Assembly (NCBI GenBank): GCA_026929865.2
Contig: CM049410.1
Span: forward strand, 13,687,501-13,751,500
DNA from: Hyperoplus lanceolatus
Taxonomy: Eukaryota; Chordata; Actinopteri; Uranoscopiformes; Ammodytidae
Reading direction: 5' to 3'
DNA: 64,000 nt
Shown here one piece after another: positions 11,101 through 23,950 of this stretch (positions are counted from its first letter, which is position 1; every line of letters starts with the position of its first letter). The translations under genes and the position numbers were made by a program. The notes beneath the pieces are model-generated. The model was not told where the DNA came from and made no database searches. It saw nothing but the letters and a program-made list of their open reading frames with translations.

Positions 11101-12889
11101 TAGAGGTGGAAGATGGGAGGGCCCCTGGGAGGAGGGAGAAGAGGACACGAAGGAAGATTAAAAAGAACATTTGCAAAGATGCGAAGAACCCTATAAAGGT
11201 AGAGCCAGTGATGCTGGCGAATGCTTGTTGCTCAAATGAACTTTTTTGTCAAAATAAGTGAATATCTCCTCATGATGACGCTACCTGTCTGTACTGTATG
11301 CATGGTGAAAGAGGATCTGGTGTTAATACACCGACTAGGCTTTGTAAATGGGCATGTTGCTAGCTACGCTAGGCCTCCTTTTTTTACACAACCGTTGTAC
11401 ACTAGGCTGTGTATTAACACTGGATTTTTTTTTTCAGCACACACAAAGTATGGACAGGTAGCGGAATGTGAGCTGATATTCGCTGATTTTGGCAAAAGTC
11501 ATTTTGATACCAAGTGTCATCCAGAATCGCCAGCGTGCACCTTTAACTCAGTGAAAACGAAGTGGGGAAAGAAAAAAATAAAGTGATCGACTTTTTGGAG
11601 CAATTGGAGACAAATCACACAACGAGCCAAACAAACACTCAGGCCATTGCCTCCTCCAATCCCTCAGTAGCAGAAGTACTTGTTTCCAATCAATCTAGAC
11701 ACAGCTTTTCAATATTATTTTGTCAGGCACAATTGGAGGCCTTGTCTGAGCAGTTATTTCACAAAGCTCTTTGTCAATTCAAACACTTCCTCACTATGCG
11801 TCTCTTTATCCACTTAAAAAAGAAATAAATACTGGAGTGGAATATGTTAATTTTTATCTTTAAAGATCACAAAAAAAAAAAAAATTTGATGGAGCATCAA
11901 ATAAATATTGTGTGAATGTGATGTATGTGGGGGGCAGGGGGGAAACAATACAGCACACTCTGTTGTTTCGGTGACACACAAATAGTAGGCTATAGATATT
12001 GTCATATTATGGGAATAGTGTAGTTTTTCACTGTGTCTCCTAGCTCTTCCTGTTGCTATGTGATTGAACAGATGGACTGCTCTGTCTCTAGTCTACTGGA
12101 GGTTTTTGAGCCCACACCACGCAATGGTGGGCAGGGAATGCGCAAAAAGAAAGAAAAAAAAGCACACACAATACACGCAACACTGATTATCATAACAAGT
12201 GGAATAACATCGGTGAAGAAAACATTAGTCATCATAATTCAGCTAACAGACTTTTCTCTTTAGAGCTTTTTTAATGGGCTTTGTTGTCCATCGTTTGCAG
12301 TTACAGGAGAAAAAGCGCATCTCACGTCTGATGCAGACAGTTGTATGCTCTACTAAAGGGTGTTCTATGACAAAGACGCAAAACAAATGTTTAAAAGAAA
12401 TAAATTAAAAAATAATTAAAAAACGGTCTCTTATCGGAATAGATGTTTAAAAGTGGCAACTTACGCCTTTTCAAACGGCTTCAAAAGGACATACAAAAAA
12501 CGCCTGAGGGAATGGAGCGTCTATCACCTGTGTTTGTGTTGTATCGTCATTCAAAGTGGAGTTAAGCCTGGACTAGATAAGACATTGGAACATTGCAGGC
12601 AAACTGAACAACTTTATTATTTTTCAAAATACCTTATCGAGACGGAATCGGAAGTTCCCATAAACATGATCCGTGACTTTCCGCGTTTCCAGCGCACCCA
12701 GCCTTTTTTCAGCAACCCGGAGCTATCCTTCCCTTTCCTTGTCCTTTCCTTTCTTTTCTTTCTTCCCTCTCGACTCTCTCTCCTTAAAAATATCCTTTAT
12801 CACAGATGAAAAAGATAACCAGAGAGCCGTTCAAGCAAAAGAATCACTGGAAGTAATCACAGAATCACTTTGAAGTGGGTCTTCATCAG
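11101..12889. other. No gene seen; likely 5' intron of the channel gene
   Basis: AT-rich sequence with scattered short ORFs and an A-run near 11,870. No repeat family or exon recognised. Its position suggests the intron between a non-coding first exon and the coding exon. Confidence 0.35.
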
Positions 12890-13210
12890 CGCGTTCGGCT
12901 AAATACGAGAACATCTATCCACATCCGTGCGTCTGTCCGCCCGCCCGTCCATCTTGCCGGGGTGTTGGTTTTTACGCAGCGTGGAGCGAAGATGCGCGCT
13001 GGAGAGGATCAGACTGCTCCGTGGATGATCTGACACGGAATAACTTAGCCGAAGACCCCGGGGAGCCCTGACAACGTGACGTGATGCCCAGCGACCAGGG
13101 ACGTAGCAGCAGCGCACAGTGGGAGACACACAAACACACACACACACGCACGCACGCGCGCGCGAAGAAGCCACGAAGAGCCAAGCTGGGCGCGCGCCCT
13201 GTTATGTTTC
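12890..13210. promoter_or_regulatory. CpG-rich stretch, candidate promoter or 5' exon of the channel gene
   Basis: This is the most CpG-dense stretch I noticed in the window, with GCGCG, CCCGCCCGTCC and CCCCGGGG words and a CRE-like GTGACGTGATG at 13,076-13,086. It lies about 1.8 kb upstream (minus-strand sense) of an exon that needs a non-coding 5' partner. I could not identify a convincing donor in it, so the assignment rests on position and composition. Part of the CpG content (13,130-13,165) is only a CA/CG-alternating tract. Confidence 0.35.
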
Positions 13211-13499
13211 ATGCATGCATCACCATGCAGTGAGCAGTCAAACATGGAAATGGTATGATTCATAGATTAGCCTGATACCTTCAAAGGATATAAGCAAGTG
13301 AAAACAGATAGAACACACCTTTTTAATGAGTATAGGCCTATTATTATTATCATTATTATTAGGCTATTCATATTAATATTATTATTACCCCTTGGTATTA
13401 GTCCCACTACTGTATTCAAGGGGTGCTACAATAAAGGAGGTTAATGGTGTCAATATATCTCATATTTTTACAGTAAATAATAATAACACTAATACTACT

Positions 13500-13600
<101 letters not shown>

Positions 13601-14302
13601 GTATATAATTAATTATTTTGTAATAGCCTAGTTGATATATTTTGGGATAAAGTGATTGGTTTTGGTCTTTGATAAACACATCAACAGCAAGGCAATGTTG
13701 AGCAGTGGCCAAAGTTGAAATTGCAATAAACTTGACATCACATTTCCCAAAAGTCGACAGGCAAAAAAGAGTTAATAGAAAATACATTTTTCTGAGCGTC
13801 TATCTTCCAAACTGTCAGTTTGTATTTGTAAAAACATTTATATTTTAAAAACTAAAAGTCTCAAACACTATTACTCCTAAAACATTTTTTTTTTGAGACA
13901 GAGCTGGATTGGTTATATAACTCGAATGCTTTCAAGTTACAGATATTGTTCATAAAATACTTTGGACTGGATCTGCAATCTTTTTCTGTTAAAGATCCTG
14001 CCATGTGGACCTCCGTGGATTTTAATACAGCAGAACCAATCCAGTCCACAGTCAGTTTATTCTGGGATGAGTGTGTGAGGGGGCTCAGCGGGAGGTCACA
14101 TGGTTCAGCCAGACTTTACAGACTCTATCTCACATTTTTTTGTCAAATGTACACAAAGAGAAACTTGAATGGGGGAGCCATCTTGGAAGACGCCACATTC
14201 AAAAATGAATTTCAACATTTTAATTTGATTTTAACAAGATAGAAATGTGTCATCCTTAACCTAAGTTTGCATTTGCTTGAGGCAGTAAGTAATTAGTTTT
14301 CT

Positions 14303-14303
<1 letters not shown>

Positions 14304-14361
<58 letters not shown>

Positions 14362-14413
14362 GTGTGCGTGCGTGTGTGTGTGTGTGTGTGCGTGTGTGTG
14401 TGTGTGTGTGTGT
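14304..14413. repeat. Interrupted (GT)n microsatellite
   Basis: A GT run with several GC and one AT interruption, unlike the pure tracts elsewhere. Interruptions of this kind usually mark older, more stable tracts. Confidence 0.92.
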
Positions 14414-14419
14414 ATGCAT

Positions 14420-17400
14420 TCACTCATAATCAACATAATCAGTCATATTCAGCACATTTGTCACGGCTCAGTACAATCTGCTTCAGTGCCAACGTCTTTA
14501 GAAGCAATTCAATTTGACAATCAGTTTTAAACTCCCAATGCCGCCGGGATGATCGATCACAAATACACTATATTTAATGAAAAGTGCAGTATGTTTGGTT
14601 AAAGGGAGAGAGAGCGAGAGAGAAAATCAAGTGAATGAAGGAGACAAAGTGTTGGACGAAGGTTTATACTGGGCTAGAGTTAGTTTAGTGCAGCACATTT
14701 GGATCCTAAACAGCCATACTGTCAGGGCATAGACCTGCTGACATCAACACCATCAGAAGAACCTGCCAGAAAACCTGCCTGTAATTGACATCAGGATTGG
14801 AGGGGGGGAGTGAAAGGGATTCAATGAGCATCCCAACGGTCAAACCTGAAATAGCCTCAAAAAGTTGCACATCATTCAGAATACAGGTCTATGTGTGTGG
14901 GCGAATTTGGGGAACATCAATGGGTTTCCTGGTGGACATGCTCTTATTTAGGTGCACTGTGTTACTTTGGGTGTGTCAGTGAAATTAAATATTTCTAAGG
15001 TATATTCTCATAATTGACCAAACAAACCTTCCTCACAGGAAAATTGGACCCCTGGAACACTGTTTGGAATAGGAAATAAGAAATATAAGAATTATGTAGA
15101 GTAAATCTGTTTTGTAAAGTTACTGCAGGATTTGCAAATGTAAATCCTCCTCCACTGAAACTGCATGGTGCACCTTTGAATCTGTGAGCAAATGCATACA
15201 AAGGGATATTAAAACCTATAGTATACACTCATTCACCTGGAGACCGGAAATCTCTGCTTCACCAACTCATGGAAACATAGAACGATGCAGCAGACAGGAC
15301 TGTACATACAGCTTTTATAGTTTTGTCCTGCAACTGAACATGTCAACTATAAAAAAACAGTGACTAACACGCAGCAACATAGTAGCAAAGTTAGCCGAAT
15401 CACAGACCAGTCAAGTTCAAGCATTACCAAGCCAAATATCCATCATATCCCCTCTTTCCAAATTCCAGAAGTCTACATGTAAAAAAGAAGGAGCAGTCAT
15501 TTCTGGAAAGATCTTTAGGAAGATGGGTTAGAAGATGGGTTTAAAATGTAGTCAACCAACATGTTTGGCATGCTGTGCTCTTCAATTGATGCAACACTTA
15601 AAAATAAGATTTGGTGTAACCACATGGCCAGTAAATCAGTCATTTATTGAGCAGAATTGCCCTGGAGCTATCTGGCACAACTCATGGATCACTCTTAACA
15701 CATCAGCTAGACTGGAACAAAATGAACAAGTGCTGGGCGCGTTGATGTGAGGTCCGCTGCCAACCTTCTCGTCGTGCAGGGCTAAGCTGAGCAAAATTAT
15801 TATTTGACAAAAGGTTGACGTTCTCCATCAAGGCCCCTTGGCAGTGGAGCCGTGTCCCCGAAAGCCAATTAAGGACTCGTTTGAAGTATCAAAACTATAG
15901 AAGGGACAATGGAGGCACCCCTCAGGTTCTATTAAAAATACATTGGTGATATACAGAAATCTGTAGTTGTTATAGAAGAGGAGGCTAGCTTTCCTCCTCG
16001 CATAACTAAAGCGATGATTTCCCCAAAAACGGTGGGCGATTTTGAGTTGAAGTGGCAGTGATTAATATAGACAGCGGGTTTAGGATTTGGACCCCAGCCG
16101 CGCCGCATTGTTTTCCCGTTATCATACCGTGCAATGGGAACGTCACGTTATAAAAAATAACATCCATCAGGAACGACTTGCTGCACTTATAACGCAAAGT
16201 TAAAAGCTCTGTGTGTGTTTAAGCTGGGCCCAGTCATTCTCAGCTGTGAGCAGAAGCAGCGAGCGGAGTGCTGACGGATGGAGGTCTGCATCACACACAC
16301 CCCCCTCTAACACCTGTCTTTCTATTCCCACCTGTCTGCCCCCACCCCACCAGACTAAACCCCCCTGCCTTGCCATCGTGTGGAGTTGGATCTCAAATCC
16401 TTGTTGCCGTAGGCTTGGCTTCAAAATGACTCCCATGAGGCTTTTGGTAATGTTGGCTCCAGTTTCCAAACCACTCTAAGCTGTGTGTGTGTACAAAGCC
16501 AGAGAGGTCTGTTTTGAATTTGCTCAAAGCATCTCTTTACTAAACGGTTGTCTGTCTCTACTCTACCAACCCTTCAGCCAGCACCATTCTGCCACTTCGA
16601 ATTTCTGTCTGCTCGCTTCTCTCTTATTACACAACAAAGTTAAACTCCTGAGCTTTGCAGCACTTCCACAAGGGGACAAAACACCGTCTGTCTTATATCG
16701 TTAAGGACAAAAACATCGCTCTTCTTCACACACAGTTTGAAATTCATTGATATGATAAGTTTTGCCACCAGTCTAAATCAATAGGAACGCATGTGTGCTT
16801 CATGCATATAATAGCTAGTTCTCTATCAGCCTGTACTCTCTACTCGCCTTGCATTCCCTGGCTTCCCAGACCACTTCCCCATCCCCCCATCCTAGCAGCC
16901 CCCCACTCACTCTCTCCCTCCCCTCCACTCTGTGACTCCCACGCTTTTCATCATCCAGCCCTTCTCTTCCTGCTTTTCTCATCTCCTTCTCATCAGCGAC
17001 CATCACTTGATCCTACTATAGGTACATTCAGTGGAGGGAGGCAAGAGAAAAAGGCTTTGGACACACGCACACACAAAAGGGACCGGGGTTGTCATTTCAA
17101 ATTCCATAGAAAAAGACATCCAATCAGACGCAGACCTCTTTTGTTTCACGATTGTACAGCATGAAAATTAAATCCAATCTGCTTTTTCTGATTTAATACA
17201 GTATATAGCACACCTTGTAGTTTAGAAAATCAAAACTTCCTGGAAAGGTGTATCATGTTTGGTATCATCAGTGTCATAATATCACTATGAACACCATATT
17301 ATATAATGGTAAAAGTAAGAGTGAGAACAAAATGTCTCAATACACAGAAAAAAAAAACACAGCACCCAAAAATGATTCTTGGACAGAGACTGCATGACTA

Positions 17401-17655
17401 GGTCCCTGCTGGCAGTTTCTGATTGACAATTGATCTCGAGATGTGCAGCACGCAGAAACCCAACAAAGACATCAAATATGCCTCGAAAAGGAATGGGTAG
17501 AAGTCAAGGAAGAGTTATTTAAGATTTCAGCATTGTATTGGTTTTTCCTTCGCTCTACCTTTCTTTTTCCTCTGATCATTGTTACATCAGATTCCTCCAT
17601 TATTTCCCTCCACCCCTCTGTCCCCCCTTGTCTCTGGGGGCCAGAGTCTTCACAT
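14420..17655. other. No gene or recognised element
   Basis: About 3.2 kb of unremarkable sequence. The open frames near 16,200-16,480 on both strands and 16,793-17,164 are compositional (pyrimidine-rich) and match no family I know. Confidence 0.4.
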
Positions 17656-17662
17656 TAGATTT

Positions 17663-17920
17663 TTTTTGTTAACCTTTATTTATACAGGTAAATCCCATTG
17701 AGACTGAAGACTCTTTTGCAAGGGAGACCTGTTCCCATTCCCACGTTACCATTCACACACCGATAGCAGGATTAGCTATCTACATTCACACGGGGCAAGG
17801 TGGGTGAAGTGTCCTGCCCAAGGACGCAACAACTATGACACAGGTGGCAGGGCGGATATCGAACCTCCAACTCTTTGATCATCGGCCAACCCGCTCTACC
17901 AACTGAGCCACAGTCGCCCC
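17663..17920 (-). mobile_element. tRNA-derived SINE (copy A)
   Basis: The minus strand starts GGGGCGACTGTGGCTCAGTT (box A within), with a tRNA-like head of about 75 bp ending near a GGAGGTTCGATATCC box B. A body with TGTCCTTGGGCAGGACACTT follows, and the tail is GGGATTTACCTG...AATAAAGGTTAAC with an A-rich end. AGATTT at 17,657-17,662 and 17,921-17,926 may be a short target duplication. It shares its whole structure with the copy at 25,008. Confidence 0.85.
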
Positions 17921-18321
17921 AGATTTGCTGACGTATGTGAGGAGGGGGGAGACTCAAGAAGCCTTGTCATCTTTCACAGGGCTTCCCCATTGCAGGAGCA
18001 GGGGCGCTTTCCATACTGTACTGTATGTGCAAGACACGAGCTTGGGTCTCCAGCGTATTGCACAAAGCAACTGAAATATGCATGGACTATTTGTGATGTA
18101 TTATTGAGATCGAGCTAAGAAAAGTACACTGAGATAGACGGTGAAAGAGAGACTGGCATGATTACACAGAAAGAGGCTTTTTGTGTGTTCATTTTCACAA
18201 TCTTTTATAGATGAAATCTGAAGTGATCATTTTAATTGGGGATTGGGAGAGAATATATATCTGTGCATTTATAAACACAAGAGGGACAAAGAAAACGGTT
18301 ATATAATTACACAGTATGACT

Positions 18322-18323
<2 letters not shown>

Positions 18324-18363
<40 letters not shown>

Positions 18364-18371
18364 CACACACA
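18324..18371. repeat. (CA)n microsatellite
   Basis: CA run with one GC interruption. A separate (GT)n run follows at 18,468-18,497, so the two together could form a CA/GT inverted pair about 100 bp apart. Confidence 0.92.
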
Positions 18372-18461
18372 GCAGTATTGAGCAGCTTCACAGAAGAAAA
18401 TCTGTCATGCTACAGAGAAAGCCATGCCATACAGCTCAGTCATACATGTTGACATTTAGAA

Positions 18462-18501
<40 letters not shown>

Positions 18502-18539
18502 CATGTTGTGTCGCAAGAAAAATCTGTTTACACAGTCAC

Positions 18540-20998
18540 ACTGTGGGGACTCGCCATCCTTATGAGGACATAAACAATTTTAAGCTACATTAATATCCAT
18601 TCTTGTTCACCGCACCCCAAAACACGGTCAACTGTAAGTGTTCAACAATGACTGGACAGAGATATTTACATGAAAGCAACTTATCAAAGGCAGGTTAACA
18701 TGCCAACATATTATTTATCAATTTCACAATGATTAAGACACAACAACTAGGTTTTATAAGTCTGAGCACTCTTAGATGTTGTGTGATTTGTTTGCACGGT
18801 GTTGCCTTACCTCAGGGGAAAAGTCAAAGCATTATTTGAACCCAGAGATTTTTAAACATTTAAAGCTATGTGGTCTCACAGATATCTACTGTCTGCTCAG
18901 AATTATCAAATGTATGGAGAAACCAACGTTCATTTCCAGTGTACTACACAATGCCATCCTCTGTCCAATGGTGAAATGAGCAGTAAATCCTGTAAGAACA
19001 TTTACCAGAGTACTGCTATATACTTCTGTGTAATGAAATATGTTTAATAGCTTCTGTTGGTCGTCACTTTTCAAACTAACATTGAACAGAAACAACACAT
19101 GAAAAACCAATAAAAAACAACTACTTATTCAACAAAACCAGTGGTTTTAACGCTTTTTTTAAAACAACAGGATTAAAGACATTTCCACTCTAAATATATT
19201 AAATGGCTTCATTTAAAAACTGTTCAAGGTCTTGAAGGTCAAATTATAGGCTACTATGTTTCACACAAAATTAAAACATGTGGGAAAAAAAACGCATAAT
19301 AATGCACATTTTGTAGAAAACTGTTTTGCCCATCCTTTCTACCCCATGAATAAGCTCAGACCCGATTAGATTTATATTATGACTCTTGGGAAGGAACCCA
19401 ACCCACGATCTTAATATTTCTTCCACAAACATATGTCTACAGCTATACCAACTGTTGCAGCCATTGTTTTTACAGTGCAGTCTCTATTAATATACGATGA
19501 ATACATAACTGAAACCATTGCTTAAACACAAGCAAAGAGATACACATTGAATGGAATGGATTGACGTGTCAAATACATTAATGCCTGCATACACTCTCAC
19601 ACATTTGTACAATATTTACACAGTAAGATGTGCAAATGCATACAGACATTGTGTTTTATTTGTTACATTATTTTTATCCGCAATATTGTATACATTCATT
19701 TGTAGAAGTATGTTATCCTAAATGTAACACCTAACCAGGGACAGGGGTCGTAAATTAGCTTCAGGAGTCCTATATTCATTATCAGGTTTATCTTTATTGT
19801 GCTGGTTAAATGATTACGTAAGTAAATAAATTAGGGAAATTAATATCTCTTGTGTAATCCTGCTAGGCTGAGTGTAACCTTCTTATCAATTAATAATTTA
19901 GGTTGTTTATTGGAACATCAAGCACCAAATTACCCCATCTGCTTCTGTCTTAGTAGTTTAGGAAAATGCTACACGTGGATCTCAATCTTGGCCGCTGTTA
20001 TCTTCAGTAATCTTTAGTGTGATTCTGTTGTGTCTGCTCCCTGTCTGCTTATTTATCTATTGGAAGTAAACATCTATCTACACACACAAACACAGGCTTT
20101 GAATGCCTGCTGGGCTCTTGAAAAAATATAAAATTTATTTTCAATACAATGAACTGCAGGTTGCACAGGGTCCTCACCCACACACACCCCACCCCTACTG
20201 GTAGACTTCAAACCAGCTTTTGAGAGAGACTTAGAGGCTGAGGCCAAAACAGAGGAGTGAATAGACAGGAATAAAGGTATACAAAGAGAAATTGAGATGG
20301 AGGGAAGGAGATAGAGAGAGAATACTGAACACAAAGATACAGGGAGAGCGAGACAAATTGATATGTTTATAGCAGAAGTAAAAATGGTAAAATCTGGATA
20401 TACTCTGGTGTTATAGCAGTGTCTGTAAAATAACAATTACATTTTGGTCAAGGCAGCTTCTTTATTTCTTACACGTCTTCATATGTCCACATTCCTACAA
20501 GATGATCTAAAACCGACCAGTAGACAACCCATCCCAAAACCAAACTTTAATTTGACCACTTTTGAAAAAGGTCCTACTCATGAGGATATACAGTATGACT
20601 CACCATGTAATTGGAGCTGATAGCAAGTCCACTTGGGTCCACTCAGGCATCAGACCTTCTGCTATAGAAAGGGGCCTGGCCTGGACCCAATCAGATGAAA
20701 TCATTTTGACTCATGTCCCAAATTGAGCCTTGGTTACCGTGAACCCTAAACTGTTTTGTCTTGCTTTGCCAGTTTGGTGTCTATAGTGTCTTAGCTATAG
20801 TTTACAAAAGTTTCATTTTTGTGACAGCTGCATCAGGTCGACAGATAAGTTTTCATGAGCTCATGAAGTTCTAAAATAAAGTGCTCAAATCTGAGTCGCA
20901 TGTGAGGGGAGGAACAAGATGAAAATGGGACACTTGCAGCTGTCATGCGGACAATGCCACAGCAGAACAGCAGGCAATTCATTTGGCTAATTGTCCCT
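18540..20998. other. No gene or clear element
   Basis: About 2.4 kb of AT-rich sequence without coding signal. The first 45 bases (GTGGGGACTCGCC, ATGAGGACATAAAC) look like a relic of the TGAGGACCA repeat family. Confidence 0.4.
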
Positions 20999-21401
20999 TT
21001 AAAAGGGGACATATTATGCTAAATCTCGGTTTTAAAGGTGTATTTCCAAGGTCTACTAGAAAAGGTTTTCATGGTTTATTGTTCAAAAAACCCATTAGTT
21101 TTCTACCATTGCACTTTTCTTCATCGCCTTTTCCAGCCTTCTTTTGCCTCTATCTCAAAAGGTTGGTTTTGACATCTACCCCCCTTCGCAAAAATACTAG
21201 TCTGCTCTGACTGGTCAGATCTACATGGGCGTGCATGCACCGCCCTGCTCATTTACTCTATACCTACCTACATGGGCATGGCACACGCCCAGCTGTCAGT
21301 TTTGTTTACTTTTGGCCAATGCAGCATGGAGACCAATGTAAACATGTTTAGCTTCATTTCTACCACAAATATCGGCACACTAACCAGTTCTAAACTAAAA
21401 G

Positions 21402-21637
21402 ATGTTCAGACAGGAGTCTGAGCTGAAAACTGTGAAAATGGCATCAAGATTTCTGATTTCCCTGACATTATCCTCAGGTAAGTACTGTTTAATTATGTCA
21501 CAGTCAATAACATAATTTGAGCTAAGTATTTATGCATAAACTCTCTAAACTGGTAACATACACCCTGTTTTACGTTTGTCTTTACAGGTCTGTGGAATGA
21601 TCTACAGCCCAGTAGAGTGAAAAAGCTTTGGTTGTGA
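21402..21637 (+). CDS. Candidate two-exon small ORF in the 21-23 kb element
   Basis: Exon 21,402-21,477 runs from an ATG to CTCAG|GTAAGT. Exon 21,588-21,637 starts after TGTCTTTACAG and reaches TGA at 21,635-21,637, and the frame is kept across the junction. The predicted peptide is about 41 residues and ends ...WNDLQPSRVKKLWL. AATAAA follows at 21,843. I do not recognise the peptide; it could be the end of a longer transposon gene whose 5' exons are lost, or a chance pairing of good splice sites. Confidence 0.3.
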
Positions 21638-22066
21638 ACCGATACTGAGTTGACATGTAAAAATGTACAGTAACCATAATGGAAAAGAATGTATCCTGAA
21701 TCATGTCAAGATTCACTGGAAAGGCATTATCTTTTGTAAAATGTATGGTTGAAATAATTTGTTTGTCAGAGCTGCAAATTATCTGACAACATTTCAATAT
21801 CTAGTAGATAATGTATCATTTGTATTGTGATCACTCATTCATAATAAAGTTTTACCGTTAAAAAATGTATTGTGTTGCTTACTGTCACTGTTTGCTACCT
21901 GTAGTAAACTCACATTTTCATCTCGCTGAAGATTTTCTCTGATAAAACAGTATCATTACATTTTAAAAAGAAACCAAAAACATCCTTAAAAATAAAGCAG
22001 TTTATTCATAGCCAGTGGAATGAAAATATGAAGTGTACATATCAAACAGAAGCAAAGCCATAACTT

Positions 22067-22945
22067 TTATGTAACTGTCCAGTTGTTGTTGGGCCCTGAA
22101 GAAGACCACCTGTCCCACCCAGTGAACACATCCTCCTCTGAAGGAACGGATAGTGTGACGGTCTTGGTGGCTACGTCCGGCTGCATCAGGTCACTCAGAT
22201 ACCTGTAAAACATGGCACATTCAATGTTACATCATGTAGCCTAGCTGACATGTATAGGCCTACATCATACATCTGTTATGGCAAAGCTACAACAAATTCA
22301 GTATAGCCCTGGCTCAATAAGCAACAAGTTCTGAGTGATACTGTGTGCTTTTTGAAATATAATGGACAGGAAACAAACACCAGCAGAGACAACTTACAGT
22401 ATTCCTGTCTATGAGTACATTACACTGGAGATCATGTAACTGCTGCTTGTACTACACACTGTCCGCAGACTTATTGCGGTGTGTACTTGAGCTATACAAT
22501 CAGACAGCTAGCAGGTAGCAGGATGAAGCAATTAAAAAAAATACTCTTCAGTTTCCAACACACCCTACAGTTCCACCGTCTGTTTTTCACACAGGGGCTG
22601 TCACGGCAGGACTAACGTGAGCTCACAAGAGCCAAATAGCAGTCACTGCAAAAGACTCACAGCTCTAACCGTTAGCAAAAAGCTAACGGTAAAGCTAGTG
22701 GGCGCTAATGCTAACGACTAAACCCCACATTCTCTCATTTCAGTCTGTGTTGGTTATTATAGGAGGGATAAAATAAAGCACATTACAGACATTGAACTAT
22801 CAAACGGACAGAATTATTTTTAAAATAGGACTACTTACATTTCGGACGGATGGTGTCTCTCAGTTTTCCTGGCACAGTCTCCTCCACACTCCAGTAAAAA
22901 GGCTTTGATCACACTAACAGATTGCAAACCTTTGCTGGAGATAGC
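22067..22945 (-). CDS. Last two exons of an unrecognised gene carried by the 21-23 kb element
   Basis: Exon 22,945-22,839 follows an acceptor (TTTTTTGTTAG) and ends at GAAAT|GTAAGT. Exon 22,202-22,067 follows ATGTTTTACAG and ends with TAA at 22,069-22,067. The codon split across the junction reads AT|G, and both exons stay open in one frame. They give about 80 residues beginning AISSKGLQSVSVIKAFL, continuing ECGGDC...ERHHPSEMYLSDLMQP and ending SGPNNNWTVT. The composition looks like a real soluble C-terminal domain with Cys and Trp residues. A poly(A) signal follows at 22,006-22,001. I do not recognise the family. No upstream exon was found before the element's right TIR, so the copy is probably 5'-truncated. 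Confidence 0.55.
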
Positions 22946-23619
22946 CTAACAAAAAATGAAGTAAATCCATTCAGCCCTAGTGTGCTTCGAGGCTGGGGTG
23001 TGATGGCAGCTTGAGGTTGAGCTCACACTGCAGCTTGCTGTTGCATGAGCGAGTGGAGGCTCAGCCAGGTGTGTGTGGTTACCAACGGGGCGTCTTGATT
23101 TGCCAATCAACTGCCGAGTTTCTGGTGAGCTTTCCCGTGGGAGTATTTATGATAATGAAAACTGACCGATTTCGTCATCAGTCGGTGTATTTTGGAACAA
23201 ACCTTCAAATCCCCCCTTTTTCGAAATAAGTGTCCCAGAAGAAACTGACATATTTGTCTTTTTGAAGCTTGTGTGTGCTGGTAGGGACGCCAATAACCTA
23301 AACAGTGTGCCCAAACACTGGCAATGTTTGTTTTTTCATAATATGTCCCCTTTAACTAAAATTCAGTCACAACTTCAATTACCTAAATTAGAACTCCTAG
23401 TTTGACTTCTGTACAAATGGAATTATATAACTCGGAAAGAACACCATTGTCTGTACATCGTGCTCAATTTTTTGGGGGGAAATTTTGAATACAACAAACA
23501 ACTGTGGAGAGTACATAACCGAATGATTGCGTAAAGTATATTTGATTATATACAGGAAACATATGTCAATTAATCATCACAGTGTAAGCAAGTCTAGAGA
23601 AGAAAAGTTGTACAAGTCT

Positions 23620-23950
23620 TAGGTGGCATTGCCCTCCTTTACCGATCCATTGCAACAGCTTACCACTCAAAATTGAATTGAAATAAGATCTGCCTCCACT
23701 AGCGAACAGTTCAAATCCTTATTAAAGACCCACCTCTTTTCTTTGGCCTTCCTCTCTAGATGAGATTGTTCTATCCCAGCAGATTCTACTAGTACGTTAA
23801 CTATTATTTTATGATATCTTAAAGTTTACTTTAACTGCTGCTTTTGACATGTTATTAATGATGTTGTATCCTTTTTATTTTACTGCACAGCACTTTGGTC
23901 GGCCCCGGCAGTTATAAATGTCCTATAGAAATAAAGACTTTACTTTACTT
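23620..23950 (+). mobile_element. L2-like LINE 3' fragment
   Basis: The decayed coding end resembles the usual Trp-Asn-x-Leu-Pro...Phe-Lys-x-x-Leu-Lys-Thr-His-Leu-Phe stretch (TCAAATCCTTATTAAAGACC, CACCTCTTTT). It is followed by GCACTTTGGTCGG and TGTCCTATAGAAATAAAGAC, the classic L2-type 3' end, and a short TTACTTTACTT tail. It is 5'-truncated. Confidence 0.65.

Larger units (their letters stand above)
20999..23355. mobile_element. TIR-flanked DNA transposon, about 2.35 kb, TTAA borders, with spliced ORFs
   Basis: The ends are perfect 17-bp inverted repeats, AAAGGGGACATATTATG at 21,002-21,018 and its complement at 23,337-23,353. TTAA sits at both borders (20,999-21,002 and 23,352-23,355). 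I recognise the terminal sequence as one abundant in percomorph genomes. TTAA would fit a piggyBac-type target, but the ends do not match the usual CCC-type piggyBac termini, so the superfamily is left open. Inside are two convergent transcription units with splice signals and facing poly(A) signals (AATAAA at 21,843 plus; at 22,006-22,001 minus). No transposase catalytic domain was recognised, so this may be a deletion derivative. Confidence 0.7.

Noticed and set aside
16200-17164. Candidate small genes in a pyrimidine-rich stretch
   Set aside because: No known domain, no splice or poly(A) context, and open frames on both strands at the same place.
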